Positions 29,129 through 44,100 of a DNA stretch of 64,000 bases are shown here, one piece after another. The stretch comes from Scatophagus argus (taxonomy: Eukaryota; Chordata; Actinopteri; Scatophagidae): the NCBI RefSeq assembly GCF_020382885.2, contig NC_058498.1, positions 7,972,501-8,036,500 on the forward strand, in the 5' to 3' direction. The notes below the pieces were generated by a model. That model searched no databases. It was not told where the DNA came from and worked only from the letters and a program-made list of their open reading frames with translations. Position numbers and translations under genes: made by a program. How positions within the stretch are numbered: position 1 is the first letter of the stretch; each line of letters opens with the position of its first letter.

Positions 29129-32100
29129 CACACGCACGTTAGTCAGTTTTGAATCTATGCTACAACAACACACTCTTATTGGTAATACTTGTCAAAACTC
29201 ACTAATAAACATAAAGAGCTTCCTGAAAGTTAGCATGTGTTTCCTCCCCATTTGTACGATTACGTCCCAGCCACCCAAACAGGGGAAGCACTTGTTGATA
29301 AAAAGCTGCTCCTCACTTGTGTTAAAAAAAAAGGAAAAAAAAAGTAGAAGACAAAAATTTTCCGCTGGAGGCAAACTTTCATTTCTCCAACTAAACCTCA
29401 GAGCTATCAAGTCCACCAAGAAATCACAGACATTGGCAGGATAAAAGCTGGTCATTGTCCTTTCAGCAGGAGCCAGATTCCCCTCAATTATAGATGATTC
29501 AGCTCCATCCCCCTCCCTCCCCCTTCCCTCCCTCCTTCTCTTTTTCCCTTCTTTCCCTTCCACTTTCCTGATCCCTCATTCTTCTTTTCATTCCTGATCA
29601 TTACTGGCCCTTCAAACACCTTCAGCGCCGGCGTCTCTTTCTGCTCCCCATCTCCATTTGTCATGCATGAAATCTTTTAATGGAGTTAACCAATGGGAGA
29701 ATAATGGAGCAGCCAGATGGGGATCCATCCAATCCCTCATGATTCTGTATATGTTTAAAATAGAAACAAAGGCTTGGAGTTCGGTGGGATATTACTGCTC
29801 TGCTCTGTCTCTGCGTTGGCCTGGGGGCTTACAAAGACCATCGTGTCTCCTCAAGGTCACAGGTTCAGTTCCTACAAGCTGAACCTGGTGTCTTAAAAGC
29901 CACATCCACATATGAAATCCATTATAGAAAGTTTTTCACATGTTAAAAATGATATCTCCTCTCAAGCTCTTTTAGTGTTGATTCACACTAATATAACAAG
30001 CTCTGGGAACTGAAAGTTTCTATTGTTAGACTAACCGAATCGGCTCTGGTGATTTTTATTTCGTTTCAGTCGAGTTTGAATGAAGTGTGTTGTAAAATGA
30101 GTTAACAAGAACTCATCATGAAACTCATCTTACAGGTCGGTAACAGCAAGACATTGGAATTCAGAAGGTATACAGTTGTATGTTTGTTTAAGAAAGGAAG
30201 CAGGTGTAGGAATATTTCTTTTCTCTGCATTGTGAGAGATTATTTTTATTCAATCTGTCTTTACAGAAAATAATCCAAAGCATACTAACACCACATGAGG
30301 GAAATACTGTTAACTCACTGCTGAGTCCAACAGGGCACAACATGTCACTGTGGACGTTTAATAGAAGGTAGATTTGATTTTTAGGCAGAAATTCAATAAT
30401 CAAAAAATAATCCAAAGCACTTTGAACAGATTTCAGAATTTTCTAATTTCTTGTTTCATGAGGTGATTTACTGCAAAGCTGTAGTCAACATATCAAACAT
30501 ATCATATATTACAATGTAAAGGTTTCCTTATTATTCACTTATTTCGTCTGATTAGAATAGCATTTGTGGAGCATCACTGACTGACCTCTTTGACTGTTGT
30601 TTGATCAGTCTGTCAAAGTTTCCACTTTCTACCTGGAAAATGCTCTGATCAGTCAAAATAACTAAGAAAACTTCAAGAGCTTTAAGAAAGCAGTGCTTTA
30701 CCTCTGGAGCTGCAATGCTGAGTGCAGGGTTGGCCAGTTCAAACCTCTCCTGAGATTTCTCTCTGGCCAGACGGGCGGCTTCTTTCACCTCCTTAAACTG
30801 CTCTGCAAACTGCAGGAGGAGGGGGAGGAGTCAAACACACCTCATGCTTAAATCACAGGTTTAAATGTTCCTTTGGCACATGAACATGACAATGTAAGAT
30901 CATCAAAAAAACTCTGTGTACTCCGTATTTATATAATGAAAATATAAATCAAGGTGAAGAAAGGAGAAAATGTATTTCAGCATGTTCACTGGAGATGTTT
31001 TGTGTACATGTTTAAATACAATGCAGCTGCATCAGACAGAGACTGGATAAAAGATGTGCTAGGATGAATAGAAAAAGGGTCCTTGATCATCGCTGTGCTC
31101 TCGTGCTCACACGGCCCCTCTTTTTAAGCTTATCTTCTCTTTCTAATGTCTAATAAATGAAAGACTCTTTGAAGTATTCTTTTTTGAATGTTGCCAAGGT
31201 GTGAGCGCGAGCAGCTTTTTACCTGCTGCAGCTGCTGCTCCGTGGAGAAGCCCAGGCCATAGACGGTGTTGGCCCGACTGTCTGCCCACTGGCCAAACTT
31301 CTGGGAAGTTTTGGTGAAGGTCATGTTGGGGGTGATGGTGCTGTTAATGATGGCCTGGCACCACAGAGAATGAAAGTAAGACATAACATGAACAAAATGG
31401 TAGATAAATGAGCGCAGTAGGAAAAGTGGGACATTCTTGTGAAGAATAATATGATCCTGCGCAGACATAGTGGAGATATTAAACACGTTGAACACTAAAT
31501 ATAGGGGATCGACACAAATATAAATCTGAGATAGAGTTTAGAGAGAAACAAAAAATAAAAGAAAAGTATGGATATTTGTTCATCAAGACACATTTATCAT
31601 TCATATTACATATAATTTGATTTTCTCAAAGAGAGTGTTATTTTCTTCCCCAACACTATTCACAGCCGTATTTTCACTTTACAAATTTCTTCCTGAGCAG
31701 AATTTAAAACAACACGTACAAGAGCTGCTATGAAGGCTCATCAATTCCAATTCGAGATAACGAGGTGGCGTTCAGGACTTGCATGGACTTCTATGCGTCT
31801 AGCAAGATACGTGTCGCCAAGAGCTCGTTTTCAATAGAAGGTCATGTTCACGAAAAAGAGAATTCACAATATCCATAACCAACAAGAAGGACAAGATGTC
31901 CTCCACATGTGTTAAAGCATATTAAAAAATATATACAGTATACACTGCGAGTATAATCACACATTAAAATCCTTAAAATGTCACCTATTATAGTGTCAGA
32001 CGCTGCATCATCCTATACACTGAAGCTCAAACATCCGACTGTAGGAGGAAGATGAAAAACACATTTGTAATTGGAGGGGCTCATTGTTTTGTTTTTATTT

Positions 32101-35100
32101 GTATGTTCCCGAGAGGCCAACGATTCACGGTGCCATGTTGCTCGCAATCCTGTGGTTTTCTTTATGCTCAATATAGTTAACGACATGGCAACACTAATAC
32201 CACAAGTCAAATTTAGATCATGTAGTCTTCAGAACATGGAGACTTTGCAGCTGTGACTCTTACGGTTAAAGACAAAAAAAGAACAACAACAACATAATGG
32301 AGATCTACTGGAGAACCGTACATGTAAATAAAAACAAAATACCTCACAAGTGGAGGGGTGCGCTACCAAGTGAAATGAACAAGTCAGCCTGGGTTTTCAA
32401 TGTCACGAAGGTGGCTGTCTTCTAACCTCATAAGATCGCCATGGTAACTGGTTGGCCAACCAGGTCCGGAGGAGGTTCAAAGTTTCAAATTAAAGTAGCT
32501 GTAAACAGTACTGCCCTTTAATCAGGTCTTTTCCTGAACATATTCGTTAATATAAATTTTCAGCAGAGGGATGTTATTCTTGGTACAACCCTCAGAGAAA
32601 GAGCTTGGTGTAAAAGCTTTTTGTTGTGTGATCTGTTCAGTAACACTCCCATGTGAATGGTCTGATAAGGAGGAGGATTTACTGCCAAATGTAGTTTTCT
32701 TTGGTCTCTCCTCCAAAAGCCTCAAGTCTCGGGGCGATAAGTCGGCACAACTGGCTGATAACTGCAAACCACTGGTTTTCATTTCGGTGCTAACTAGATA
32801 TGCTGTTAGCCTTGGGACTCAGGTGCTTCACTATTATAGCTGATTACCCATATGGGTGTGTTACAAATATTCTGCTGACAATGTACTACTCTGACTAATG
32901 AATTCCCACCCATAACAGCCCCAGCCAAGTGGAAACCAGATTTCCTTTGATTTAAAGAAACTCAGGATAGGGTGCACAAATTGGGTAAAAAAAACAAGTA
33001 AAAAAACAACTTCAGAGATTTGATGCGACACAAATAAATTCCCTTCACCTTTGTAATACTAACACCACATGAAGGAAATACTATTAACTCACTGCTGAGT
33101 CCAACAGGGCGCGACATGTCACTTGGGACGTTAAATAGAATGTAGATTTGATTTTTAGACAGAAATACCAAGTACAAAAATCTGTTTTGTTTTATAGACC
33201 GCTTTAGAACCAGTCAGTGCTGATAAAGATGTGTTTTGAAAATGTGGTTTAAAGAACGACTGGTTGGCCAACTTGTTCATGTTTCTCATCTTAAACAAGC
33301 AGGATTATTTGTTTTTGTGTCTCGGCTCGAAGACGATCACTTCAACAACTCCACACTGATCTGTTTCTGACCAGTGAAACGTTTGCATCCTCACTACTTT
33401 GACACCAACTGACATTTCTGAACCGGTGACCTGCTCATCCACTATCAAAAACATTCACGACCAAGTTCAAATCTTTGCGACTGTGCGTGATGTGAGCATT
33501 TATGCAGGTGCATCAGTGCAGCAGTAATCGCGGCGGGCTCCCACCTTAGTGCCGCCCACGCTGATGATCCGGTAGACGCTGCGGCTGGCATCGTAGAAGA
33601 AGGACACGGTGACCGCATGTTTGCTGGCCGGCAGCCAGTTGCGTTTGGTGGCCGGGTCGATCTGGAAGACATGAGCTCTGGTGCTGAAGATGGGCTGCTC
33701 CCTTCGAAACACACGACAACGAAACAGAACATATTAACCCAACGTCACTGGTGATTTACAAAACACTGCTGCATATATTCAGGCAGGTGGGTCTGCTGTA
33801 GTCTCTGTAGAGGAGGGGTTTTCAGTTATGTGTGTTAAAGCTGCTACACATCTATGTGTGTCATTGGTTGTTAGCTGGCCAGTGTTTCTGTATTAAAAGA
33901 TATTTTAATAGATTGCATCTGCATCTAGAGTCAATAAACAACATAAATGACACATTTCAGCTGTGGGATGAACAGACACCAGACAGCAGTTAGAGAATGA
34001 CAAAAACGTCAAAGCACACACACTAGTGCACAAATATACACACAAATGCTGCATGAATGAGATTTCACACACTGATAAATATCTCCACATATCCTGTTTT
34101 GTATCCGTGTCTAGCTGAGATCTGGCATTTTAAAAAACGACAGTCACGTGCTTTTTAAATGTGATTTCTGAATCATTTCCTGTGTTATTTAAAAGTCAGG
34201 GGGGGGAAAAAAACAGAAATTTTATCTACTTTCAGCTACATTCAGCATGGCAATAATATACAAAATGTGTTTATAGGTGTGGTAAAATCCACAGTGTGGC
34301 ATCAGTATCATCTTTTGGGAATATTTTATTAAATTATCTTAGCATTTAGTCAAGTTTCAGTAACAGATTCAAAAGGTTAGTTTTAACATTATTTTGTAGC
34401 TAAGAGGAGAAACAAATATAAATAAAATAAAAATTCCAAATACCGAAGAGTTGGCTTTTGTGTTTTGTTCTGTGTGTAAGAGAAGCCATGGCTGTCTTTG
34501 GTGTGTATACGGTGATGACTTATTTTAACTTTAAGAAAACAGAAACCTGATTTATTTTACACAAGACTGACAGAGCAAATGAAACTGTGAGCGTTACAAA
34601 CATACCTTCTGGAGTGCACCTCATTTGTTTAAATGCCATTAATCATTCTGTTTTCTGTTTTCGTTTTCTGTCTGCCTGTCATTTGTCACTCAGCTGAGGT
34701 GAAATATTACTTGTTAGAACAAACCTGTCCTCACTGAGCCAGTTTCTCTGTGGAGAAACTCGCCTCACAGACTCTGAACATGAAGATAAGCAAACATTTT
34801 CCACACTCTTTAGTCAAATGCAAGCTGAAGTGGTTGGTTCAAATGACAAAATAAAATATTTTACCTGTAGATGGAATTATTGTGGTGTCATTTGCAGGGA
34901 TTTGAGACATGTGTTACTGAGATTTACTGGATGAAATTGTTGGAAATTTTCACTTATCTCTCTTTTATTGACATGGTGGCAGATACTTGAAAATCTCCAA
35001 ACTATGCAATTATGCTTTTACAAATTCTTGTCAGTGAGCTTTCAAATGCTAATGTGCAGACTGAGAAGACCTCATCATTCGTTCTCTCAAGTCTTTTGTC

Positions 35101-38100
35101 ATCAGTATACGTCCATAACGACTGCGCTGTTTGTTGTTTTGTGTGTATACTATTTTTGGATGGTTTGAACATTTCAGTTAATTGGCTTTCATGTGCAGCT
35201 TTAAAAATGCATTCAGTCATCCTCATGAGCCTTGCATTACTTTCACATGACAGAGAAGTGGAAATATCACGCCAACATTAACACACCGAGCAAAGACGAA
35301 AGGCTATTGCACCTGTAGCCATTGTTGAAATGAACTGAATATAATTTTTGTTCGTCTAGCTGGACCTTGTTTGGCACTTTGGGGCTCCACTCCTCCACCG
35401 AGTATGCAGTGATGGTACATGCTGACACAAACAGAGACAAAAATCAAAGTTTCCAAATATGACTGCGTTTTTCAAGGACCTCAGGGTCACTGAAGCTCTC
35501 CTGATGTAATGAGGCTTGCGGTGCAAATGGAGCTGAAGATTTGCTAACCGCTAGCAGTCCAATTAGCCATCCTGCTCCCTTTGAAGAACTACACACTCGA
35601 TGTGGAGACTAACTGTGGCTCACAGGACGATGAGCGACTACGTAGGCACTTTAGCGGATTCATGCAACGTTACACGGCTAATAGAGTTTGCATAATGTTA
35701 ATGCATGCAATGAGCCATCCCCATCGCAAGTCAATTATACACTGACATTAATTAGGATAATGTGTGCTGGGAGAAGCCCAGTTCTTTGTCTAAGCAAAAG
35801 AAATAATCATTTATATAGGTCATCCCTGCATACATGAAGCATTGTTCCCACTGGATTTGGTTGGAATTACTTTTCATTTGCATACAAACAATAGTTGTTA
35901 TTGTTCCAACAGAGACCACTGAAGCTACAGTTGACAATACACAATAGCAGCACAGCCAAGAAAGCAGATTCGAGTCCTGGATGGCAGCAGTCAGAGATAC
36001 AATAAATCACTCACTGATCGAAAGTTACACGAGGCGACTATTCAGTCTCACGTGTGTGGCTTGGCTCTTAAAATTTGACTAACTGGTTTTGTTTTGATGA
36101 CTACCATTCAAATGTCTCAGAGGAGTTAAAGAAGTACTGCTTTTGTAAGACTCCAGCACAGGAAACGAGAAATTTTTAGAGTTAAATTGGGGCACACGGG
36201 AAGTTATTTAATAAAATCTGACTGACCTTTGAGTTCAAGGTACTTTAGTTCTGCAGTAACTGTGTTGTTACTGAAAGTCCATTTTTCCTGCTAGTTGCTC
36301 AGAGTTGCTTTAAAGCGACCAGAGCTCTGTCTATGTGTGTTTTCACAGCCGATATTTTGACATGTTTAACAGGAAAGGTGTAATCAATAACATTAACCAG
36401 TTCCAGCATCCTGCCACTGTGTTTTACTGGCCCTGTCATGGCTAACCAGGACGCTCAAATGGAATGAAGTCATCAGGGTTTTTATTTCCACCTGTGCTTT
36501 ACCCTCTATAATAAGGCAAAATGTCTGCCAATAAAATGATGTAAAAGATCAGCGGCGAGCACAACCTCCAACAGGGAGGCGTTCAGTGCTGCCAAATTGC
36601 TCTGTTTTAAACGTAAATGGCACAGTAATTAACGTCCTGCTGCGACAATGCAATGTATGCTGTTACAGCAGTGAAATGATACAGTAATGAATGAATGAAT
36701 TAAGTATTTTTACTGCTCTGGGAAGTATTAGGGCATGTCCCAGCTTCATTTCAAAGTAATGTGTGCAAATGTTTTCTTACCAAACAAAGCACTGATATGT
36801 GATGGTAAACGTCCAGCTCTGCAAGCTTGTGGTCTTAATGCTTTGGCTAGAAACTCATTAATTTGCCCCACTGCAGAACTGAAATCTAGCATCTAAGAAA
36901 AATAAAGTTGCAATCAAAAAGTCACAAATTTAGCCTAAAGAGTCAGGATCGCTTGACCAGAAAAGTTATGCCATCTTTGGGAACCATCAGCCTTACATGT
37001 TTTGTGCACATTTATGACCGTATGCTCAAGGGCCTCTCGTGACTTCACAATTTTTTGAAACAAATCGCCATTGACTGGCGACTCTTCACCCCTCTCAACC
37101 AGCCAGTAGGGGATGCAAGTGATCAGCATCTGCTTCAGTTTGGAATCCTGTTTCCACTATATGCATGTCTCCGCTTCATTCCCATACTGTCATGCATTCA
37201 AGCTGGACACACATCCTGCACTTCCAGTTCCCCATCCTCATGCCCCCCCAAAAAAACACACACACACACACACCTACAGAGTGCACTCTTCTACCTGAAA
37301 CCCAATTATGGCTACAGGAAATGTTTGTACAAGAAAAAGTTCACTTTGCACCCTGACAAAGACAATAACGCTGTTACCGACAGGGCGTCTGTATGGAGAC
37401 ATGAATGCTGATTCCAAGCACTCAGATTTCCCAGCATTTAAAAGTTATCATCTCCATCACCTTAAACAACCACTGCACAGCTGCCTTTGAGCAAGGCCAT
37501 TTTAGCAACAATACATCAGTGAAATTGTGTTGCGGCTAACAGCAGAGAGACTGCGGTACTGTGCTGATATGAATGTGTGCAACGCGATGAACGCTGTTTT
37601 TCTTACGTTTTAGAGAGGTGTTCTGACAAAGTTTTTCAGGGAGGAGAGTTTGGCCTGATGTGTGTGGTAAACACTAACTTTCATGTAAAATCCCATTCAA
37701 AACACACACACACGCACACACAAATCAAGTGAATTAGCAGCATCATAGAAAGTAATTAATTAATTATCTGGTTGCGTAACTGATGATCAGCACATAAAAG
37801 ACAATAAGCTAATAAATAAAAATAAATAATAATTAAAGTAAAGTAGATCCTGTCAGGATTTCCCTTCTATCACACTCTCATCTTAATGAGAAATGATGAC
37901 TGACTGCTCATCAGCTCCCGGTCGTCACAGCGGATCACACAGACATTAATGTCCCATCATTCCTATGGCCCATCCTGACGTTGCCTTATGAAAAGCCCAT
38001 CAAGCTAATCAGCTCAGACAGGATGCGTCACGTCGACGTTTGATATGAGCAGATTAAAACTGGATTAAATTCCTCCCGAGGTGAGGGCAAACACAACACA

Positions 38101-41100
38101 GCAGCTTCACAGAGGAGCCTCGTCTGAACTGCTGCGGCACAGAGAGGAATGCGGTGACTTACACACACCTGATCCAATTAAAGTGAAGCCTTGTAGCTCC
38201 TAATTAAATCGGATGTTTTGAGACTTAAACGCTGCATGATGATTTATGGCCGACAACCAGAAGAGTGTTGACAAGTGAAGTGTTGGTTAAGTTAAATAAT
38301 GAGCCAAACACATCTAACTTTGCAGCAAGACAAATGATCACATTTATATCCAATTAAAGAACAAGACAATAACTTAAGGTAGGGATACCACCTTGTAAAA
38401 AAGCCCAATTACAATTACAGTCTGGCACTCAGCATTTTATGCAATTTTATGGACAGAAATATACTTAAAGAAGTTAAAAAAAACTTTATACAGTCACACA
38501 ATTGGATCGTTACTGAACATTAAGATGTGCACAGATTTTGTTTAAAGTTGTGGCTGGTTGAAACTGAGCAACTTATTAGACTGCTGAGTAGTTTAATAGA
38601 AGCATATTTTATAAACTAATTACGCATTTTGTGCATAAAAATCTTAATCTGCAAATAGCAATGTTTCACTCTGAAATGTAGTGTTCGCTCAAGCAGATCC
38701 AAACTGTACTCGATTATGGTGCAATTCTTTACACTGCAGTTACTTGCCTCTGCTGCTGCTTATCAAACAGCACTGAGGCTACTGACTTCCTGCTGTGAGC
38801 CAGAGGCCTAAATCCAGTTTGGGTCGGGGGCTCATATGGATCAATTATTGTTAATCTATTCCAGGTCAAATGCACACCCGCCCCTCCACCCCCCTCCATC
38901 ACGCTGTGCACACTCGCCGCGGTGCATCCACGCATGAGCAGAGGGAGAACTGTGTTCAGATTACAGCTCAGTAATTAAAGGGGTCAAAAACAAGACAACA
39001 CGTTTGTTTCTTTGTGTTTTGCAGTGTGAACTGATTTCAGAGATGACAGTCAAAACTCCACTGTCTTTGTATGTCTCATAGTGTCTCACTAAGGTCTCTC
39101 ACAGCAGGTGAGGTGGGGTCCTGTGGGGAGGATGTAAAGATACTAAGGTTGAAAATATTATGGCAAGAGAAGGTTTCACAAAAAAAAATAAAATGTGCAG
39201 AAAATGTCTCATGTTATGCTTAAATGCTGCGTAGTCTAGTAGTCTAGATAATTCTAAAATAATTTTTCCTATGGCGCCTGTCCACTCAGAAACCTCCAAA
39301 CAAACAGATTAACAGGACTTTTAAAGCATCAGGAGGGCAATGACAAACCACAACTTTATAAAAATCTTCATTTGTCTTGTTCAGTGTGAAATACAAAATG
39401 TTTTCCTTAACACTAACGGTTAACGTTTCTTTAGGTTCATCTATCAGAGAAAGTGTGGGAGGTATTTTAAAATTGGAAAAACTGACCAAAAGGTCAAACG
39501 TTTGACACAGACATCACAAATGTCTCGAGACAACTTTGTTTTCAACTCGAATCCCCTTTCCTCTCTCAGCGTGCATGTAATCAACTCTATTTTCAGCATT
39601 ATTAATATGCCAGTTATTTTCACAATGTATAAATCATTATAAATCACAATAATTAAAAACAAACAAACATAATTTCCGTGAGACCAAAACGATGCCTTCG
39701 GATGTCATGTCATGTCACATTTGACAGAAGAAAAGCAAACAGCAAATCCTTACAACTGAGAAGCTGTTAGGAGAAGGAAAATGACTTAAATCCCTTCAGT
39801 TTCTGATTTAATCCCTGAACTAGAGGTGTTCAAACCCATGTGAGTTACCCTGAGAAGCTTTTGTACAGCTTGTTTTTGTTTGGGCAACTCTGACAGAATA
39901 GCTCATTATAAGAAACACTTTTCATTTAAGGAGAACAGCTAGAGCATTCTCCTGGGGATTTTTCTGAATTTGGATTCAGGGTCAGTGCCGAGGAGTTTGA
40001 AAAAGACAGATCGGCAAAAACTGGGAGACACATGAGAGAGAGCACTGCTGGGATCTGAGCCCAGGCGGGCCAGCAGGGGAACGGAGCTGAATCCTTAAGT
40101 GTGACTCAAACCTTTGCAGGCACGACCGCTTTTCGTGCCTTTCCACGACATTTCATTTTCACTCCTGCCCGTCTTTGCATTCATGCATCGCACGAGTCTG
40201 TCGCAGCAGTCTGTGGCAGGGAGGCTGTCGCTGCTGGATCAAATGACGATGTTGACGAGTGCCAGCTGACGTATTTAAAACTAGACTTTCCCTCGAAAAA
40301 CTTCAGAAAGTTTTACGAAAAACCTTTATTTGATATTCTGCCATTGTCAGAGAATTGGAGAGTAAAGCTGCTGTGTCTGAGCTGATGGCTGAAGCTTCAA
40401 GTTTTCTTTAATCCACTAACTGTCTTCTACATTCCCCATGAAAGCACAGCAGTGACACCACACAGAAGAAGAGGAAGAGGAGGAGGAGGAGGAAGCACGC
40501 AGCCCTGAGGCCATCAGCTACACTCCAACCTCATGATAAATTAATTGCCACGAAGCATTCAGATGAATTCGAGGTTATGGGCGTACATGCTGGATGAGAG
40601 AGCTGATGAAATGTCAGGCTAAGGCAAACAAACAGCCCTTTTCCTCGTCCTGGAGAGGCTTCTGCTGAGCATGAAGGCTCTCCCGCAGCTTCACATTCAT
40701 ACAGACGAAATAATTCCTCTCAGGGGTAGGAAAATATTACAACGGAATTTGGCTGCTGCCTGCAGCAAAGGCCAAGAAAAGAGGGGCTTGCATGATCGCT
40801 CCATCTGGACGAGCTGTGAGACAGACAGAACGAGTTTTCTACACTGAGCCATCAGAGAACAAGAAGGCTTTAATACGCTTCTTCTGACCTACACGGCTGC
40901 TTTCACAGCAGGCCTTCATGTACAGTTTCAAAACTGCTGCTTGGCCAGCTTCAGCAACGCTTCATTACCTCCAGAAGAAAAGAAATTACATCTCATACAG
41001 ATGCAAACTGTGATGAACTACACACGGGAAGGATCTTTAATTTGTTTTACTGTTACTGTCATGAAGAAGAAGAAGAAGAATCAGCTTTATTGACAGTATA

Positions 41101-44100
41101 TATATTTTTACATACACACACTGAATTCGTCTTCTGCATTCAACCCATCCTCAGTTGAACACACACATGCGACACCCGGCAAATTACCTGCAGTGAAACA
41201 CCCACAGGAGCAGTGGGCAGCATCAAGCGCCCGGGGAGAATATTGGGGGGTTTAAGTGCCTTGCTCAAGGGCACATCAGCCGGCTAATGAAGGGGGGAGC
41301 ATTTTATCGCATTAATCACTCCACCACACCCAAATTTTTCCTGTCCGTCCGGTGGGGGAATCGAACTGGTGACCCTTCGATCACAAGCCGCTTCTCCAGT
41401 CTCGAGGCCACGGATTTGATTTAACTTGAGATGCCTTCAAGTCAAAAATCTGAATTATTTAACTGATTATTTTCATTATCGACTGCAAACTCTTTTCACA
41501 ATTAATTATTTAGTCTATGAAATATCAAAAAGAAAAAAAAGTGTTTCCCAGAGCCTAAAGTGATGTCTTTAAATTGCTTCTTTTGTCCAAGCAACAGCCT
41601 AAAATCCAAATCCATTTACTATCCAACCCACCTGGTAAAAGTTTTATATTTTTGCTTGAAAAATGACTGAAATTATCAAAACAGTTGGTAACTAAATTCC
41701 TCCAGACTGTCTTATCTATTCCTGGACTAACTGTAGCAACTCTAAAAACTTTATCCCATAAGTAAAGTATGCAGAGTTGGAGGTCCAAGGCTCCTGAGCA
41801 CCGCACAACATCCGAAGCCCCACAGAGAAGCTGCTCGTGTCTTATTTAAAAACCATTTGAAATTGAACGAGATTTGATATATAAAAATTAAAATCATTAT
41901 ACTTACATCACAGTTTAACTATGCCACACTTTCACAACAACATCTCCATTTTTGATCAGCTTGCAACGAAAAATTAAGGAAATGCTCAGTGGAGCTCAGA
42001 ATAAAATTGTATTTCTTATGTTGTGTCTGGTTGCCACCACGCACACACCATAGTTGTGCTGTCTAAGAGTTGTGTGTCTTTGCCCCAAGTCATCACTTCT
42101 CTAATCCTCACTCACTGCTCTCTTCATCTTTTAACTTCAGTACCCATTCACCACCCTGAATCTCTGATCTGTGAAACAGAAGCTGCACCCTCCTTTCTGG
42201 CTCTGCAGTCAGACCCAACCAGTCGCTTGTGAAGTTGAGAAAATACTCTACAAACTGCCAGTAATGGGGCCTATAAGCTCTGCGGGCTGTAAATAGCCTG
42301 GGGGGGGGGGGGCTGCCAAAAATCCTATTTCTTGTACTTAAAAGCCAGCGTTCACACTTGAAACAGTAAATCAGAAAGCTTGCAGAGAAGTGAGGGAAGA
42401 GATGACAAAGAGGTTAAGTAGGGGTCAAAGCACCAGCAGTCGTATCAGGATGTATACTAATGCCCTGACATGAGTCTGGTGTCCAACTGTGATGAGTCAG
42501 AGACTGTGTGGGGCTCCAGTCGAACAGGCTGTCACAAGCTGATACCAAAAATATGTCTTCATATTGTCTGTAACCGAATAACTGCAGCAAAAAACCTCAC
42601 AAAAATGATCAATGGTCATAAATGCAGTGGCAAGATATTGTTGCTATATTATCCTTATCTGATTTGCTTTGATGAGATAACTCATATTAGACATCATATT
42701 TCTTCTGTGTTGGCTTCCCTACATTGGCTGCCTGTAAAATTCAGAAAAGAGTTAAAAATTCTGGCAAAGTGCCATCTTATCTGAAAGAGCTCACAGTACC
42801 TTATTATTGAACAAGAACCCTACGCTGCCAGGATGCAGGGTTACCTGTGGTTCCTAGAGTCACCAAACGTAGAACGGGAACCAGAGCCTTTAGTTATCAA
42901 CGGAATCACCTTCCGGTTTCGGTCCAGGAGACAAACACCCACTCTACGTTCAAGAGTGGACTTAAAACCCTACTTTTTGATAAAGCTTATAGTTAAGACT
43001 GGCTGTAGGCTCAGACTGCTTGAGGATCTCCCATGATGCACTGAGCTTCTCTCTCCTCTTCTTATTCTCTTTCCATGCAACGTTCATTCATTCATCATCA
43101 TCCATCAGTCATGTCACTAACTTGACTTCTTCCCCAGACTCCTTGTGCTTTCTCGTCTCAGAGGTTCATATGGATCATGTCTGGACCTCCTGCTGTGGTC
43201 CTGCTTGACACTGATGACTGTTATTGCCATCTGTTATATTTCTGCTTTATTATCATTAGTACTACTTCTACTTCTATCAACATTGAGCCGGGGTCTGCTC
43301 CGAGGTTTCTGCCTTCTTTTTCCTCGCCACTGCCGCCAAGCGCTCGCTCGTGGGGGTTTTGTTGGGTCTCTCTGTACCAAAGATTTAATTAAAGAGTTTG
43401 GTCTAGAACCGCTCTAAATGGAAAGTGTCATGAGACAACTTCTGTTGTGATTTTGTGTTATATATAAATAAATTGAATTAAATTCAATTGAATATTTTTC
43501 AAATATATCAAAGAAATTTCAGCAAGCTTTACTGCACTGTGTAACCATAGTGATGCCCATGAATTGATTAATCCCTGAATGAAGGAGTAAAAAGCATCAG
43601 TTACTCCTGCTGAAGAAACAATTCAGTTCTGACGCTCACAATCTCAACCGGTGAATAATGTGGAGCTGAAACAATTTCTTTACAAATCAATTAATAAAAT
43701 TTAAAACAATAATCCTGGTAATCATTTCATGTATTTATCAAGCAAAAACCCCAAGCTTTTATTGGTTCAATGGCGACCACTGCTTTAAGACATTCTTAAA
43801 AAATATTAATTTATTTACATGGAATGGCTTAAGAGGAGACTGTAAAATGCATTTTACAGCACAACATGGCTGTGGTTAGCTTGGATTTGAGTCAGGCCTA
43901 ATTTTCTTGTCAGTATGTAAGTATAAAAGGGTTATCTAAAGAAGTCAGGCTGAATAACACATTCTGACCCACAAGCCTGAAAAAAAAGAGTTAAATTGGT
44001 CTTTGAGAGCATCGGCTGAGTGCTTCAGCACAGCATAATTTTTCACCATCTGCGCATAAAGACACAAAAAACTGGAACTCTGCTGTTTTTCAGCCTCTGG

